30,590 nt of DNA from a bacterium (GTDB lineage: Bacteria > Chloroflexota > Dormibacteria > UBA8260 > Bog-877): NCBI GenBank assembly GCA_021802115.1, contig JAKABA010000031.1:1-30590 (forward strand). The letters are read 5' to 3'. The translations under genes were made by a program, and so were the position numbers. A model generated the notes under the pieces. That model was not told the DNA's origin. It was given only the letters and a program-made list of their open reading frames with translations, and searched no databases. Positions 1 through 6,986 of this stretch are shown piece after piece. Positions within the stretch are counted from its first letter, which is position 1; every line of letters starts with the position of its first letter.

Positions 1-276
1 AGGGCTGTCCAATCGACAGCAAGCAGGGGCGGCGGGTTTCATCTCGAAAGATGCGAAAACAGAGGTGGCAAAATCCATCGGTACGGTGTCCAAACAATCT
101 ATATAGTCCATTGGACACCCATGAACGCCTCCTGGGAGCCATAGTCACCGACTCGTGACCAGCTGCTCAACCGCGTCCGACGCTGATTATACGCGCCCGC
201 ATAACGGCTGTGGGCGTCCACCGGACCCGATGGTGGGCTACGAATCTGCGGTGGCTGGATTTAGTAGAGTCGTCCT
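1..276. other. Non-coding stretch with inverted repeats at the window edge
   Basis: I see no convincing gene here. Two dyads are visible: arms GCTGTC/GACAGC at 4-9 and 15-20, and 9-bp perfect arms GGTGTCCAA/TTGGACACC at 85-93 and 111-119. The heptamer TGTCCAA occurs at 6-12 and 87-93, and inverted at 111-117, so both dyads share a half-site. They could be operators or element-end sequences; the sequence alone does not decide. Confidence 0.45.
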
Positions 277-321
277 GTGACCATCGACCCACTCGACGTG
301 AACCGCCGGAACTGGGACAGT
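277..321 (+). pseudogene. N-terminal fragment of a SAM-dependent methyltransferase
   Basis: From a GTG at 277 the reading frame gives VTIDPLDVNRRNWDS. This resembles the extreme N-terminus of a class I SAM methyltransferase family whose members begin with a DP..VNR..WD stretch followed by HGQ.RFYD. The expected continuation (VHGQHRFYD) is not here. It appears in another frame at about 1248, after a segment carrying an acetyltransferase gene. The frame stays open to 501 but has no recognisable sequence past residue 15. I infer that this is the displaced 5' end of the gene continued at 1248-1500. The match rests on a short stretch, so confidence is moderate. Confidence 0.45.
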
Positions 322-366
322 TCGCTGCCCCGGGGCTCCTCACTCCTGTGGCCGCCCAAATCAGTT

Positions 367-381
367 GGTCGGTCGGCCGAG
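367..381. repeat. 15-bp direct repeat, copy 1 (second copy 1206-1220)
   Basis: GGTCGGTCGGCCGAG occurs perfectly at 367-381 and at 1206-1220, on either side of the acetyltransferase gene and inside the segment that splits the methyltransferase N-terminus from its middle. It may be a footprint of how that segment was inserted or duplicated. The motif is GC-rich and low in complexity, so chance is possible. Confidence 0.55.
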
Positions 382-533
382 TTCAAACGATGCCTCGCCT
401 CCGGAATCGCCCCGGCGGGTCAACTTCACCAGGTGTCCGCTGCGGGGCGGCCGGTAGCCCGGCATGCGCGTCGGTCAAACACGGGCGCCAATCTTGGTTG
501 ATCGACGGCCTGCGACCACGAGAACATAGTGGC

Positions 534-1106
534 ATGCCGCTGCCTACCCCGACCCTGCACACAGGGCGCCTCCTACTACGTCCCTTCGACGACACCGACG
601 CGGACGACCTGTCCGCTCTCCATACCAACTCGCTCGTGATGCGCTACTGGGACGGGCCGGTCTGGACCGAACGCGGGCGCGCCGAGCGGTTCATCGCGAC
701 TTGCCGGGAGATGGCAGCGAAGGGCACCGGGGTGCGGCTGGCCGTGGATCGTGTCTCCGACGGGAGATTCATCGGCTGGTGCACCCTGCAGCGGTGGAAT
801 CCGGAGTACCGGAGCGCTTCACTGGGCTACTGCTTCAACGACGCGGCGTGGGGTCACGGCTACGCGACGGAGGCTGCGCGCATGTTGCTCGGATGGGCAT
901 TCGACACGCTGGACCTCAACCGCGTACAGGCCGAGGTCGATACGCGCAACAACGCTTCAGCGCGCGTGCTGGAGAAGCTCGGGTTCGTGCGTGAAGGGAC
1001 CCTGCGGGAAGACTGCATCGTGAACGACGAGGTCTCCGACTCGTGGGTCTACGGGCTGCTCAGGCGAGAGTGGCGGCCAGCGTCCGACGCCGGGCCGATC
1101 CGCTGA
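534..1106 (+). CDS. GNAT-family N-acetyltransferase (RimJ/RimL type)
   Basis: This 190-residue protein has the RimJ/RimL acetyltransferase pattern: N-terminal TGRLLLRPF..TDADDL, a central FIGWCTL strand, the acetyl-CoA loop region GYCFNDAAWGHGYATEAARMLL, and the C-terminal R..A.VDTRNNASARVLEKLGFVREGTLRED typical of the family. It should transfer acetyl from acetyl-CoA to an amine; the substrate cannot be read from the sequence. I chose the ATG at 534 because the family homology begins there. An in-frame extension upstream to 210 looks non-coding. No Shine-Dalgarno is seen, but CATAGT at 525-530 with TCGACG 17 bp upstream could be a weak leaderless promoter. The gene lies inside a segment that separates two pieces of a methyltransferase gene. 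Confidence 0.85.
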   Translation: MPLPTPTLHTGRLLLRPFDDTDADDLSALHTNSLVMRYWDGPVWTERGRAERFIATCREMAAKGTGVRLAVDRVSDGRFIGWCTLQRWNPEYRSASLGYCFNDAAWGHGYATEAARMLLGWAFDTLDLNRVQAEVDTRNNASARVLEKLGFVREGTLREDCIVNDEVSDSWVYGLLRREWRPASDAGPIR

Positions 1107-1205
1107 GCTGTACTGCCTCAGAGAGAGGACCTCGCCACGTACCAAATGTCTCCTCTGGCGATGCACGTCGGCGAGCGCGGCTTCGGTGATCGGCGTGCGT
1201 CATCG

Positions 1206-1220
1206 GGTCGGTCGGCCGAG
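1206..1220. repeat. 15-bp direct repeat, copy 2 (first copy 367-381)
   Basis: This is the second perfect copy of GGTCGGTCGGCCGAG. It lies just before the middle methyltransferase fragment resumes at about 1248, so the two copies bracket the acetyltransferase-bearing segment. Confidence 0.55.
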
Positions 1221-1247
1221 GATTCATCCCCCACGCAACGACCGGGC

Positions 1248-1500
1248 AGAGTACACGGCCAGCACAGGTTCTACGACTCGGAGGCTCTGGTGGCCGGGGC
1301 GTCCTCGCTCACTGACGTTGAGGAGGAAGCCCTTCGTCGGGCGGTCGGCGAGGTAGCGGGGCTGGAGGTGATCCACCTGCAGTGTCACATCGGCTTCGAC
1401 TCCATCAGCCTGGCCCGGGCGGGCGCCCGTGTCACCGGCCTGGACTTCTCTCCTGTCTACCTGGCCAAGGCCGCTGCGCTCGCCGAGCGCTGTCGGGTCG
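1248..1500 (+). pseudogene. Middle fragment of a SAM-dependent methyltransferase
   Basis: The frame reads RVHGQHRFYD, EALVAGASSLTDVEEEALR, then VIHLQCHIGFDSISLARAG and ARVTGLDFSP. This is the first half of a class I methyltransferase: HLQCHIGFD is the glycine-loop/motif I region in this family, and VTGLDFS carries the acidic residue that binds the SAM ribose. Homology stops at LAERCRV (about 1500); the frame then runs through unrelated sequence to a stop near 1562. The beginning (see 277) and the end (see 2425) are elsewhere, so no complete enzyme can be made from this locus. Confidence 0.7.
1481..1500. repeat. Imperfect 20-bp direct repeat, copy 1 (second copy 2463-2482)
   Basis: CGCCGAGCGCTG followed by two variable bases and GGGTCG occurs at 1481-1500 and 2463-2482, 18 of 20 identical. 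Both copies encode AERC(R/G)V in the methyltransferase frames. They mark the two edges of the segment carrying the second acetyltransferase. Confidence 0.55.
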
Positions 1501-1837
1501 TCCTGACGCATTGGAGTTGGCCGTCCGCCCCAGGTAGACCGGCAGCCGGAGGCGCAACTTGAGCGCCCGCGCGTCCAGGGCGTACCGAACGGTATTGTGG
1601 GCAGGGTGGAGTCGCCGTGGCGGGGCAGGGAAGTCGGGTGTTACTAGTCCGAACGTTGACAAGCCGACGTACTTGAGGACGCTAAGACGCGCGGCTGGCC
1701 GACCGAGCGCTCGGGCCGGTCGGTCTACTAACGGCCGTTTTGGTATGTGCTACCCATCCGGCGCAGATCGCCGACTCCGGCGCGGTCGACCGAGCGGGGT
1801 GCCCAGTCCGCAAGGCACGCCGGCCGGCAGTTATGCG

Positions 1838-2383
1838 TCAGTGATCCCGTAGGCCAACCGCGTCGACCCTCCAGAACGCATCGGGGTAGATGAGCGCACC
1901 AGTCATCCACCGCTCATAGGCCGGCAGGATCTGGACCATGAACCCGGCCGCTGGGATGCGAACCGACGGCGCAGTGAATCCGAGATCGTTCCCTTGAACG
2001 AAGCCGAAGCGTCTGTAGTAGTCCGGGTTGCCTTCGAGGAATACGAGCGGCTCCCGGCGGTGACGAAGGACCGTCAAGCTCGTGTTGATGAGTTCGCTGC
2101 CAATCCCGTGTCGTTGCCGATCGGGACGAACGCCGATGGGACTGAGCACGAGTACGTCCTGGAGGCGACGTGGAGCATCGAGGATCGCGTGCGTGTAGAG
2201 AGCCTGACCGATAAGTTCGCCGTCGTCTTCTGCAACGAAGCACAGTTCGTCGTCCCAGGCCCAGGACGCGCGGAGGGCGTCGAGGAGTTCCCCTATGACT
2301 GGAGCATGGCCAGCACCGAAGGCGGCTATGGACAACTCCCGCATCGCACCGAACTCGTCACGGCTCATCGTGCGCACCGTCAC
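1838..2383 (-). CDS. GNAT-family N-acetyltransferase (YhbS-like)
   Basis: From the GTG at 2383 this 181-residue protein reads VTVRTMSRDEFGAMRELSIA, CFVAEDDGELIGQALY, VLSPIGVRPDRQRHGIGSELI (the R/Q-x-x-G-x-G/A acetyl-CoA loop) and LVFLEGNPDYYRRFGFVQG, an order typical of YhbS-type acetyltransferases. The substrate is unknown. A GTG at 2401 would add six residues, but GGGAGA sits a few bases before the 2383 GTG, so I prefer the shorter form. The gene is antisense to the flanking methyltransferase fragments and fills most of the interval between them. It appears intact. Confidence 0.82.
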   Translation of the reverse strand: MTVRTMSRDEFGAMRELSIAAFGAGHAPVIGELLDALRASWAWDDELCFVAEDDGELIGQALYTHAILDAPRRLQDVLVLSPIGVRPDRQRHGIGSELINTSLTVLRHRREPLVFLEGNPDYYRRFGFVQGNDLGFTAPSVRIPAAGFMVQILPAYERWMTGALIYPDAFWRVDAVGLRDH

Positions 2384-2424
2384 CTGATCTCCCACTCGCA
2401 CAGATTACCCAATCTGAGTGGCCC

Positions 2425-2997
2425 ACGGCTCCGGCAACGGAACTCTGCGAGCTGTGCCACATCGCCGAGCGCTGCGGGGTCGAACTTTCCCGGGTAGAGG
2501 CCGGTGTGTGCCACCCTCCCTCGAACCTCCTCGGGCGATTCGACCTGACGTACGCCACTATCGGGGTGCTGTGCTGGATCGGGGACATTGATGCCTGGAT
2601 GACGACGGTCCATGACCTGCTACGGCCGGACGGCAGCCTGGTGCTGGTCGAGACGCATCCCTTCCAGGCCATGATCGACACCGCCGATCCGCTGGTGCTC
2701 GACTTCCCCTACTGCTTCGATGGACCGCATGTGTTTGACAACCCGGGCAGCTACACCGACCGGGCTGCCAGGATCCAGGCCACCAAGACGGTCCAGTACG
2801 CCCACAGCCTGGGCGAGGTGGTCACGGCGGCGATCGACGCAGGCCTCGTGGTGCGCTGGCTGGCAGAGCGCACGGATGCGCCACGAGACTACCGAGGTGC
2901 CCTCGGAGGCCCGGAGCCGGACGGACGGTATCGACTCCGCCTCGGCGGTGAACCGGTCCCGATCCTCTACAGCTTGGTAGCCGACCGCCCGGCCTGA
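2425..2997 (+). pseudogene. C-terminal part of a SAM-dependent methyltransferase
   Basis: Reading in frame from about 2425 gives AERCGVELSRVEAGV, then FDLTYATIGVLCWIGDIDAW, the helix/strand after motif II in this family, LLRPDGSLVLVETHPF, the post-motif strand, and a long C-terminal part ending EPVPILYSLVADRP with a stop at 2995-2997. A GTG at 2506 could start a 163-residue protein, but it would lack the whole SAM-binding motif I, so it would not be active. The N-terminal half is displaced (see 1248-1500) or belonged to a paralogue, since the AERC.V segment is present in both pieces. Confidence 0.68.
2463..2482. repeat. Imperfect 20-bp direct repeat, copy 2 (first copy 1481-1500)
   Basis: This is the second copy of the 18-of-20 repeat at the point where methyltransferase homology resumes. 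Either a duplication made on insertion, or homologous codons of two paralogous methyltransferase genes, would give this pattern. Confidence 0.5.
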
Positions 2998-3302
2998 GCG
3001 GTTCGCTTCCAGAAGCCAATACGGGCCGGGTCTTCCGGTCCGTGCATCCAGCCTTGCCAACATCTGCCACTCAGTAATCGACCGCTCGCTCCCGAAGAGT
3101 CGGCCAAACGGTGACAAGTCAACTGATAATCCGGTTACAAGGCGGTCGCAACACGTGCAGGTCGTCGCTATGGGCGTACGGTGAAAACAGTTCAAACTGG
3201 CCGGATGCAGCTACAGCAAGCCGGTCGACGGAGGCAGGGCAGCGCCCTCGGCTTACATGGCTAAGACTCTCGCTTCGGCGGCCAATCGGGAAGGTGTCGA
3301 CG
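2998..3302. other. Intergenic stretch without a recognisable gene
   Basis: About 300 bp between the methyltransferase remnant and the first small helix-turn-helix gene. Frames on both strands are open in places but show nothing I recognise. It may be decayed coding sequence of the island. Confidence 0.4.
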
Positions 3303-3539
3303 ATGGGCATCACCGTTGACGGCGCTCGGCTGCGGCGCGAGCTGATCCGCCGAGGCTGGCATTCCTCTGATCTGGCCCGGGAAGCTGGCCTGAGCGAGCC
3401 CACAGTAAGCGCCGCCCTGATGGGCCATCAGATCTCTGTCCACTCCCTCCGCAGCATCGCGGAGGCAATTGCGCGGACGCCCGAGGTGGCTGGGATCGAC
3501 ATGCTAATGGCTCAAAACAACCGGGCCGGTCTTCAGTGA
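3303..3539 (+). CDS. Small XRE-type helix-turn-helix protein (copy 1)
   Basis: This 78-residue protein is almost only a helix-turn-helix domain. LRRELIRRGWHSSDLAREAG leads into the LSEPTVSAALMGHQISVHSL helix pair, followed by SIAEAIARTPEVAGIDMLM, as in XRE/Cro DNA-binding proteins. GGGAAGG lies about nine bases before the ATG at 3303 and supports that start. A second copy of the gene, about four-fifths identical at DNA level, lies at 4418-4744 in the same direction, with a deaminase gene inverted between them. The protein probably binds DNA as a small repressor; its target is unknown. An inverted repeat (CCTCCGC/GCGGAGG) inside the coding sequence is kept in both copies. Confidence 0.8.
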   Translation: MGITVDGARLRRELIRRGWHSSDLAREAGLSEPTVSAALMGHQISVHSLRSIAEAIARTPEVAGIDMLMAQNNRAGLQ

Positions 3540-3668
3540 GGTAAGCCACTACCAATAGATAGTCCGTGGCCCTAATGGGAATCTTTGGGCATCAAGGTGA
3601 CCGGCAGGAGGTGTATCCCATTCCTACTGCGCAAGACTATGCGGGTAGCCGACGAGGGGGGTTGCGGA

Positions 3669-4397
3669 TCAGATCGCCTTGGACCTTGGGCTCAGTGCTC
3701 TCAGTTGGGGCCACAAGTACGCGAAGGCCTCATCGACTTCCATGACCGCGAGCATCGGCATCACTCCGCCGCCTTTCAGCTCTCGGACCAGGTCGAGGCG
3801 CTCTGCCTCGCCATTCGCCCTCAAGAACTCTAGCACTTCGGGGCTATGGTCCCAGAAGCGGGAGATTAGGTTACCGAACACACCCACCTCATCAGCGCGC
3901 GGCCCGATCATTTTCACCTGGGTGCGAGCCGCCTCGCGCCGCGACAGCGGGCTGAAGTCGTGACACCCGTCCCAGAGAGGGTCCGCGCCCGCGAAACGGA
4001 CGGAGGCTACCGGCCCCAGACGGACAACCGCTGAGCATTGCAGGCAGGGCTCGAGCGTAGTCGTAAGGACAAGTTCTTTCCGGCTGCCAAACGTGAGCCG
4101 CGCCACCACATTCGCTTCGGCGTGGGCCAATGAAGAGCCGAAGACCTCGCCCAGGGGAGCGTGGCTGTCGACAACGCGGTTGCGGGCTGCGTGGACCACC
4201 GCCCCGGCGGGGGTCGTCGCGCAAGCGCCGACAGCGATGTTACCGGTGCGGAATGCCTCCCAAGCTTGGCGGAAGGCCTCGTGCCAGGCGTTGTCCAGCC
4301 CCGACCAGACTCTGTGGGGGCCGGTTTGTCGCTCCCCATCCCCAGGATAGTCGTGGAACACAGGACAAGACGCTACCACTTTCACGGTCTCGAACAC
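3669..4397 (-). CDS. Cytidine/deoxycytidylate deaminase-fold protein
   Basis: The 242-residue frame contains both zinc motifs of the cytidine deaminase superfamily: HAE at residues 92-94, with glutamate as proton shuttle, and PCLQC at 117-121. The core runs from about residue 38 (AWHEAFRQAWEAF) to 150. The roughly 90-residue C-terminal tail (RADEVGVFGNLISRFWDHS) is not part of the core fold. The substrate, whether free nucleoside or nucleotide or a base in RNA, cannot be told. The start is uncertain: a GTG at 4397 gives the full frame, but the first 30 residues look poorly conserved. The gene starts 21 bp from the homologous start of the second helix-turn-helix copy on the opposite strand, a divergent layout that suggests shared control. 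Confidence 0.75.
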   Translation of the reverse strand: MFETVKVVASCPVFHDYPGDGERQTGPHRVWSGLDNAWHEAFRQAWEAFRTGNIAVGACATTPAGAVVHAARNRVVDSHAPLGEVFGSSLAHAEANVVARLTFGSRKELVLTTTLEPCLQCSAVVRLGPVASVRFAGADPLWDGCHDFSPLSRREAARTQVKMIGPRADEVGVFGNLISRFWDHSPEVLEFLRANGEAERLDLVRELKGGGVMPMLAVMEVDEAFAYLWPQLRALSPRSKAI

Positions 4398-4417
4398 AGC
4401 GCCTTGCCCGGACGAGG

Positions 4418-4744
4418 GGCGTCACCGTTGACGGGGACCGGCTGCGCCGCGAACTGGTCTGCCGCGGCTGGCCTTCCTCGGATCTGACGCGGGAAGCTGG
4501 CCTGAGCGAGCCCACGATTAGCGCGGCACTGACGGGCCACCAGACATCGGCTCACTCCCTCCGCAGCATCGCGGAGGCACTTGCGCGGACACCTGAGGCG
4601 GCTGGGATCGATCGTTTGATGGCTCACGAGACGGTACAGGAACAGCCGACATCCCCTATCGCAGCCGCCCCGCGTACGGCGGAGGCCTCGCCGTCCATCC
4701 ACTCCCCAGAGCAGACGCGTGAGTTCCCGGCGACCCTAGCCTGA
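4418..4744 (+). pseudogene. Second copy of the XRE-type gene, without a start codon
   Basis: The frame reads GVTVDGDRLRRELVCRGWPS, then SDLTREAGLSEPTISAALTG and HSLRSIAEALARTPEAAGID, clearly a paralogue of the protein at 3303-3539, with a longer tail ending EFPATLA. At the position aligned to the ATG of copy 1 this copy has AGG (4415-4417). No ATG, GTG or TTG occurs in frame between there and 4253, where the sequence is the antisense strand of the deaminase gene. Unless a non-standard start is used, this copy is not translated. DNA similarity to copy 1 begins at the start codon; the upstream sequences are unrelated. Confidence 0.6.
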
Positions 4745-4794
4745 CAGTCGTTCGTGGATCAACCAGCCCCAGCCTTGGACCGTGGGCACACAAC

Positions 4795-4823
4795 TTGACG
4801 GCCTCTGGTTGACGCCAGATAAT
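4795..4823 (+). promoter_or_regulatory. Leaderless promoter of the VOC-family gene
   Basis: A -35 box TTGACG (4795-4800) and a -10 box GATAAT (4818-4823) are separated by exactly 17 bp. The A of the ATG (4830) is 7 bp after the -10 box, where transcription should begin, so the mRNA would have no leader. This agrees with the absence of a Shine-Dalgarno. Confidence 0.75.
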
Positions 4824-4829
4824 GACATC

Positions 4830-5267
4830 ATGGCTACGTCTGCTCAGCTCCAGGGTATCGACGCCGTAACTATCACTGTCCCGGATCTCGATGCCGGAGA
4901 AGCCTTCTATACGGGCGTACTGGGACTGCCCCGCAAATGGCGTAATGATGAGATCGGTCAAGCAGGACTCGCACTACCCAAGGGCAACACTGAGCTGGTG
5001 CTCGTAACCGAGCTGCCTTCCGAACCTAATTGGCTTGTTGAGTCGGTAGATGCAGCTACCGAGGTTTTCCGGCTCAATGGCGGAGCCGTCATCTCAGAGC
5101 CTGAAAACATCCCCGTAGGGCGCCTCTCCGTAGTGCGTGACCCGTTCGGCAACCGCTTAGTGCTGCTCGATCTTTCCCAAGGGCACTACGTCACCAACGC
5201 TGCCGGTCAAGTAACCCGCATATGCAAAAACCCGGTCGGTCCAACCTCTGAAGAAGTCGCGAAATAG
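4830..5267 (+). CDS. VOC (glyoxalase/bleomycin-resistance fold) family protein
   Basis: This 145-residue protein has the vicinal-oxygen-chelate pattern: IDAVTITVPDLDAGEAFYTG VLGLP at the start of the first beta-alpha-beta module, GNTELVLVTELPS closing it, and SVDAATEVFRLNGGAVISEP with VGRLSVVRDPFGNRLVLLDL as the second module. The expected first metal ligand (H/Q at the start of the first strand) appears to be T or V, so metal binding is not assured. The function could be a lyase, a dioxygenase-like enzyme or drug binding. The ATG at 4830 is set by the leaderless promoter; an in-frame extension to 4782 would include the promoter itself. The gene sits between the second helix-turn-helix copy and the Fic gene. 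Confidence 0.8.
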   Translation: MATSAQLQGIDAVTITVPDLDAGEAFYTGVLGLPRKWRNDEIGQAGLALPKGNTELVLVTELPSEPNWLVESVDAATEVFRLNGGAVISEPENIPVGRLSVVRDPFGNRLVLLDLSQGHYVTNAAGQVTRICKNPVGPTSEEVAK

Positions 5268-5383
5268 GCGACTGCGCGCGCCACGTTCTCACAAACGAGG
5301 GCGTGAGAGAAGGCGAAGACTCCGACCATCAGCCAATGATCCCAGGCCGCAAGTTATGGTCTAAATGTGAACAGCCCCTGTCA

Positions 5384-6655
5384 TCAACCTCTGCGCTGCG
5401 GCACCCGGCGGGCGGGTGGCGAAGCAAGCGTGTCGCCCTCAGGGCTCGCGAGCTGGCGCTCCAGCGCGGTGAAAGCGGCGATGATATCCGGCGCTTCATA
5501 GGCGCGGTTCCGCCTCCCTATGCTCACTTGTTGGAGAATCCCCACCGACGCCAACTGCTGTATAGCGTTGTTTGCAGCCGGAAAAGTGCGACCGATCAAC
5601 GAAGCGGCTGTCGTGACTGTAACCACCGGCGCCCCAGGAAGGGCCTGGAGCAAGCGATGAGCCGCCGAGTTCTTACGCACCGACCCGAGGCGAGCGCGCC
5701 AGTCTGCCTCAACCAGCCGGGCACGTTCCTCAAATGCTGCCGCGTCAGCCACTGCTCTTGAGCAGGCGATGGCAAACTGTGCGATCCACCTGTTGGCCCC
5801 GGCATGTGCATCCTGACACGTCACTGGACCCCGGTAGCGGACGCCCTCCAGTGCGGTGATGTAATCCCTGGCCCACGTAGCAAGCACCAGCGACACCGGG
5901 GGCAGCACCCTGTTGGCGAGACCCCGGCGGCGTAGGACCAGGTGGATCAGCGCCCGCCCGGTGCGCCCGTTGCCATCTACAAACGGGTGGATCGTCTCGA
6001 ATTGGGCGTGGGCAACAGCGGCCTGGGCTACGGCCGGTAGACCATCCTCGTTGCAGAAGGCACGCAGGTCCTCCATGAGATCGGCGACGTACTCTGGCGG
6101 CGGAGGTACGTAGGCAGCTGAGCACGGGTTGTATGAACTGCCACCGATCCAGTTCTGTTCCTTCCGAAACCGGCCGCCAAATTCATCAAGATGGGTCCCG
6201 GAGAGCAGGCGTCGGTGAACCTCAAGGATAAGATCGAGGGACAAGTGGTCACCAGCTGCGACCTGGTCGACGCCAAAGGCCATGGCATCAATGTTCGCAA
6301 GCACCTCGGAAGCAGTGACATCAGAAGGGGGACCCTCCAGGCTGCGCGCTGCCTCGGCATGGAGGAGCCGCCGGGCGCCCACCTCCAGTCCCTCAATGCG
6401 GGAGGACGCGACCGCTTCAGCCCGCAGCAGGATGCGCGCCAGTGTCTCGCTCCCGGTGAGCGCGGAGGCTTCAAGATCCAACCGTGTGATGGACGCCTCA
6501 GCTTCTGCCACCTCAGCGGCAACGGCACCATCCAGTGTGAATACCCGTCCCACCAGGGGATCGGGGACATATGCTTCGTACTCGCAGGAGCGACGGTCTC
6601 TTCTGGTCTGGCCATCGAGACCGCTGACCCAGCGCCGACGGATAACCTTTGACAT
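5384..6655 (-). CDS. Fic-domain protein, class II with inhibitory helix and C-terminal winged helix
   Basis: The 423-residue protein carries the Fic active-site motif HPFVDGNGRTGR at 223-234, with the catalytic histidine and the GNGR anion-binding loop intact. It should transfer AMP, or another nucleotide part, onto a protein hydroxyl. An N-terminal SSRIEG (84-89) matches the (S/T)xxxE(G/N) inhibitory motif, placing it in class II, where toxin and antitoxin helix are in one chain. Residues from about 330 to the end (HRLLQALPG, AASLIGRTFPAANNAIQQL, GRRNRAYEAPDII) look like a winged helix, as in Fic proteins that bind DNA. The ATG at 6655 follows AAGGAG with good spacing. Dyads around the start suggest autoregulation. 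It is the last gene before the tRNA fragment. Confidence 0.9.
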   Translation of the reverse strand: MSKVIRRRWVSGLDGQTRRDRRSCEYEAYVPDPLVGRVFTLDGAVAAEVAEAEASITRLDLEASALTGSETLARILLRAEAVASSRIEGLEVGARRLLHAEAARSLEGPPSDVTASEVLANIDAMAFGVDQVAAGDHLSLDLILEVHRRLLSGTHLDEFGGRFRKEQNWIGGSSYNPCSAAYVPPPPEYVADLMEDLRAFCNEDGLPAVAQAAVAHAQFETIHPFVDGNGRTGRALIHLVLRRRGLANRVLPPVSLVLATWARDYITALEGVRYRGPVTCQDAHAGANRWIAQFAIACSRAVADAAAFEERARLVEADWRARLGSVRKNSAAHRLLQALPGAPVVTVTTAASLIGRTFPAANNAIQQLASVGILQQVSIGRRNRAYEAPDIIAAFTALERQLASPEGDTLASPPARRVPQRRG

Positions 6656-6716
6656 GGATTCTCCTTATGAAAGGTTATACTACAACCTTCAACACAGCAA
6701 GGCCCTGCCGAAGGTT
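6642..6716 (-). promoter_or_regulatory. Dyad-rich control region of the fic gene
   Basis: Four AAGGTT half-sites lie here. Perfect 9-bp arms ATAACCTTT (6642-6650) and AAAGGTTAT (6670-6678) enclose the Shine-Dalgarno and the ATG in a 19-bp loop. A second dyad AAGGTT/AACCTT (6671-6676, 6684-6689) overlaps likely -10 boxes on the minus strand (TAGTAT at 6682-6677 or TATAAC at 6679-6674). One more AAGGTT lies at 6711-6716. The layout fits an operator, perhaps for the Fic protein's own winged helix. If transcription starts upstream of 6678, the long arms could also form an mRNA hairpin with the ribosome site in its loop. Confidence 0.6.
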
Positions 6717-6986
6717 GCGCACCCTTGGGTACCTACCGCCAAATCCGGCTGGTCCACCCCGCGCAAGGCCCCTGCCCGTGGCCACAGCCCCGCCGAAAAG
6801 CCCCTCCTACAAGGCTGCTCTCTCTAGCCGCAGCCTGTTCGCACGCTAGCGCTATATCGCTTCGAAAATCGGGACTTTGACCCTCGGACTGGCGCGTGAG
6901 GCTATCGCTGTTGTACAGCGCGGTCCAGCAAGCTAGCGCTTTAGCTGATCTCAGGCTATGACGTTTCTGGAGCGTTTAGCACAAGT
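6717..6986. other. Non-coding sequence at the island end
   Basis: No gene is seen. A perfect hairpin CGCTGT-TGT-ACAGCG lies at 6906-6920. GCTAGCGCT is repeated at 6845-6853 and 6932-6940, and TTTAGC occurs at 6940, 6975 and 6986. Repeated short sites next to an attachment site may be recombinase arm sites; this is inference. Confidence 0.4.

Noticed and set aside
210..533. N-terminal extension of the first acetyltransferase from 210
   Set aside because: Family homology starts at the ATG at 534; the upstream part looks like random GC-rich translation and overlaps the methyltransferase fragment in another frame.
1690..1745. An integron attC-like site near the second acetyltransferase segment
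   Set aside because: There is a GC-rich hairpin around CCGAGCGCTCGG, but I could not find paired core sites of the GTTRRRY type in the right order.
2620..3195. A 191-codon minus-strand frame over the methyltransferase end and the following gap
   Set aside because: The plus strand has clear methyltransferase homology over half of it; the rest has no recognisable sequence.
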